This document shows positions 6,477-6,982 of a DNA stretch of 6,982 nt, piece after piece. Positions within the stretch are counted from its first letter, which is position 1; the number at the start of each line of letters is the position of its first letter. Below the pieces are notes generated by a model. It was not told the DNA's origin. It saw only the letters and a program-made list of their open reading frames with translations, and made no database searches. Source of the stretch: Gammaproteobacteria bacterium (lineage in GTDB: Bacteria > Pseudomonadota > Gammaproteobacteria > Pseudomonadales > Oleiphilaceae); the NCBI GenBank assembly GCA_003695085.1, contig RFIV01000103.1, forward strand, positions 1-6,982. Reading direction: 5' to 3'. A program made the position numbers and the translations under genes.

Positions 6477-6982
6477 TCAGGTCCGTACAGATGCGTGCGA
6501 ATGCACCGTCATCATGCCGGCCACGACAATGCAGCCGATGGCGACCCAGTATACCGGCAGGAATTCATCACGATAGAGCAGGTAGAGGTAAACCGTTGAC
6601 AGCACGGGCGTCAGAAACACCAGCACGGCCAGCTCACTGGCTGGCCTCAACCGCAGCGCATTGAGCCAGAACAGGTAGGATATCCCGTTCACCAGCACAC
6701 CATTGGCCAGCACACTCCACCAGGCATCCCCCTCTGGCACCCTGAACGACGAGAAGCCAAGCATCGCTCCGGCAGACGCCAGCAACGCCACCGCAAAAAA
6801 CAGCATGTTGAGCAGCACGGGCTCGTAGTGCACCTGCTTGGACAAGACAGAAAACAGCGCGAAACAGAAAGCGCCCGCCAGCACCCAGAGCAGTGCCGGC
6901 TCCGGACTCAGCGTCAGGCGCTCAAACTGGCCTCTGGAAAGTACAAGCACAACAGCCACCAGCCCCAGTGTCAGCGCCCCAA
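6477..6982 (-). CDS. DMT-superfamily (EamA-domain) membrane transporter, C-terminal part
   Basis: The reading frame is open to the right edge of the window, so the N-terminus is missing. About 167 residues remain, slightly more than half of the roughly 300 usual for ten-TM EamA proteins. A GTG at 6959 is not a convincing start because in-frame hydrophobic residues (GALTLGL) continue upstream of it. The visible part has about six hydrophobic segments: near GLVAVVLVLS, WVLAGAFCFALFSVLSK, MLFFAVALLASAGAMLGF, WWSVLANGVLVNGISYLFW, AVLVFLTPVLSTVYLYLLY and YWVAIGCIVVAGMMTV. The features PVLSTVYLYLLYRDEF and the final small-residue helix are typical of the second EamA repeat. Such proteins export or import small metabolites, but the substrate cannot be told. 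It ends just ahead of the efflux operon in the same direction. A functional link to the pump is not implied, although no terminator separates them. Confidence 0.85.
   Translation of the reverse strand, partial: GALTLGLVAVVLVLSRGQFERLTLSPEPALLWVLAGAFCFALFSVLSKQVHYEPVLLNMLFFAVALLASAGAMLGFSSFRVPEGDAWWSVLANGVLVNGISYLFWLNALRLRPASELAVLVFLTPVLSTVYLYLLYRDEFLPVYWVAIGCIVVAGMMTVHSHASVRT

Noticed and set aside
6477..6959. Treating the GTG at 6959 as the true start of the DMT transporter
   Set aside because: The frame stays open to the window edge with hydrophobic residues continuing a transmembrane segment, and the family is about twice this length, so the gene is truncated by the window.

Overview
The window carries a single block of genes, all read on the minus strand, so the biological order runs from high to low coordinates. 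GC-rich coding sequence with strong Shine-Dalgarno sites, an outer-membrane lipoprotein efflux channel and an AcrB-class RND pump indicate a Gram-negative proteobacterium. The protein style suggests a gammaproteobacterium, possibly a marine one, but the genus cannot be fixed from sequence alone.

Layout in transcription order: (1) 6982-6477, the C-terminal half of a DMT/EamA-type membrane transporter, cut by the window edge; (2) 6476-6411, a 66-base intergenic region holding a tandem YTTAAC-N5-YTTAAC repeat that looks like a PmrA/OmpR-type response-regulator box, a weak -10 candidate, and an inverted repeat touching the ribosome binding site of the next gene; (3) 6410-5040, a NodT/TolC-family outer-membrane lipoprotein; (4) 5043-3874, a HlyD/AcrA-type periplasmic adaptor; (5) 3877-707, a full-length RND permease; (6) 704-24, an OmpR/PhoB-family response regulator; (7) 27-1, the first nine codons of a further gene, most likely the partner sensor histidine kinase.

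Genes 3 to 7 are packed as one operon. Three of the four junctions are 4-base ATGA overlaps, and the pump/regulator junction has a 2-base gap. Together they encode a complete tripartite pump (outer-membrane channel, adaptor, inner-membrane pump) followed by its probable two-component control system. The DNA-binding domain of the regulator resembles the PmrA/QseB group, and the tandem repeat ahead of the operon has PmrA-box geometry. The simplest model is a self-activating efflux operon in which the sensor detects a signal and the phosphorylated regulator switches on pump, channel and itself. The pump substrate cannot be read from the sequence.

Nothing here requires an undescribed system. The points most worth a second look are the operator candidate, the replacement of the canonical transmembrane-10 lysine by asparagine in the pump, and the divergent hairpin tip of the adaptor. 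No RNA genes, insertion sequences, CRISPR arrays or rho-independent terminators were seen, and no gene-free stretch exceeds 300 bases.
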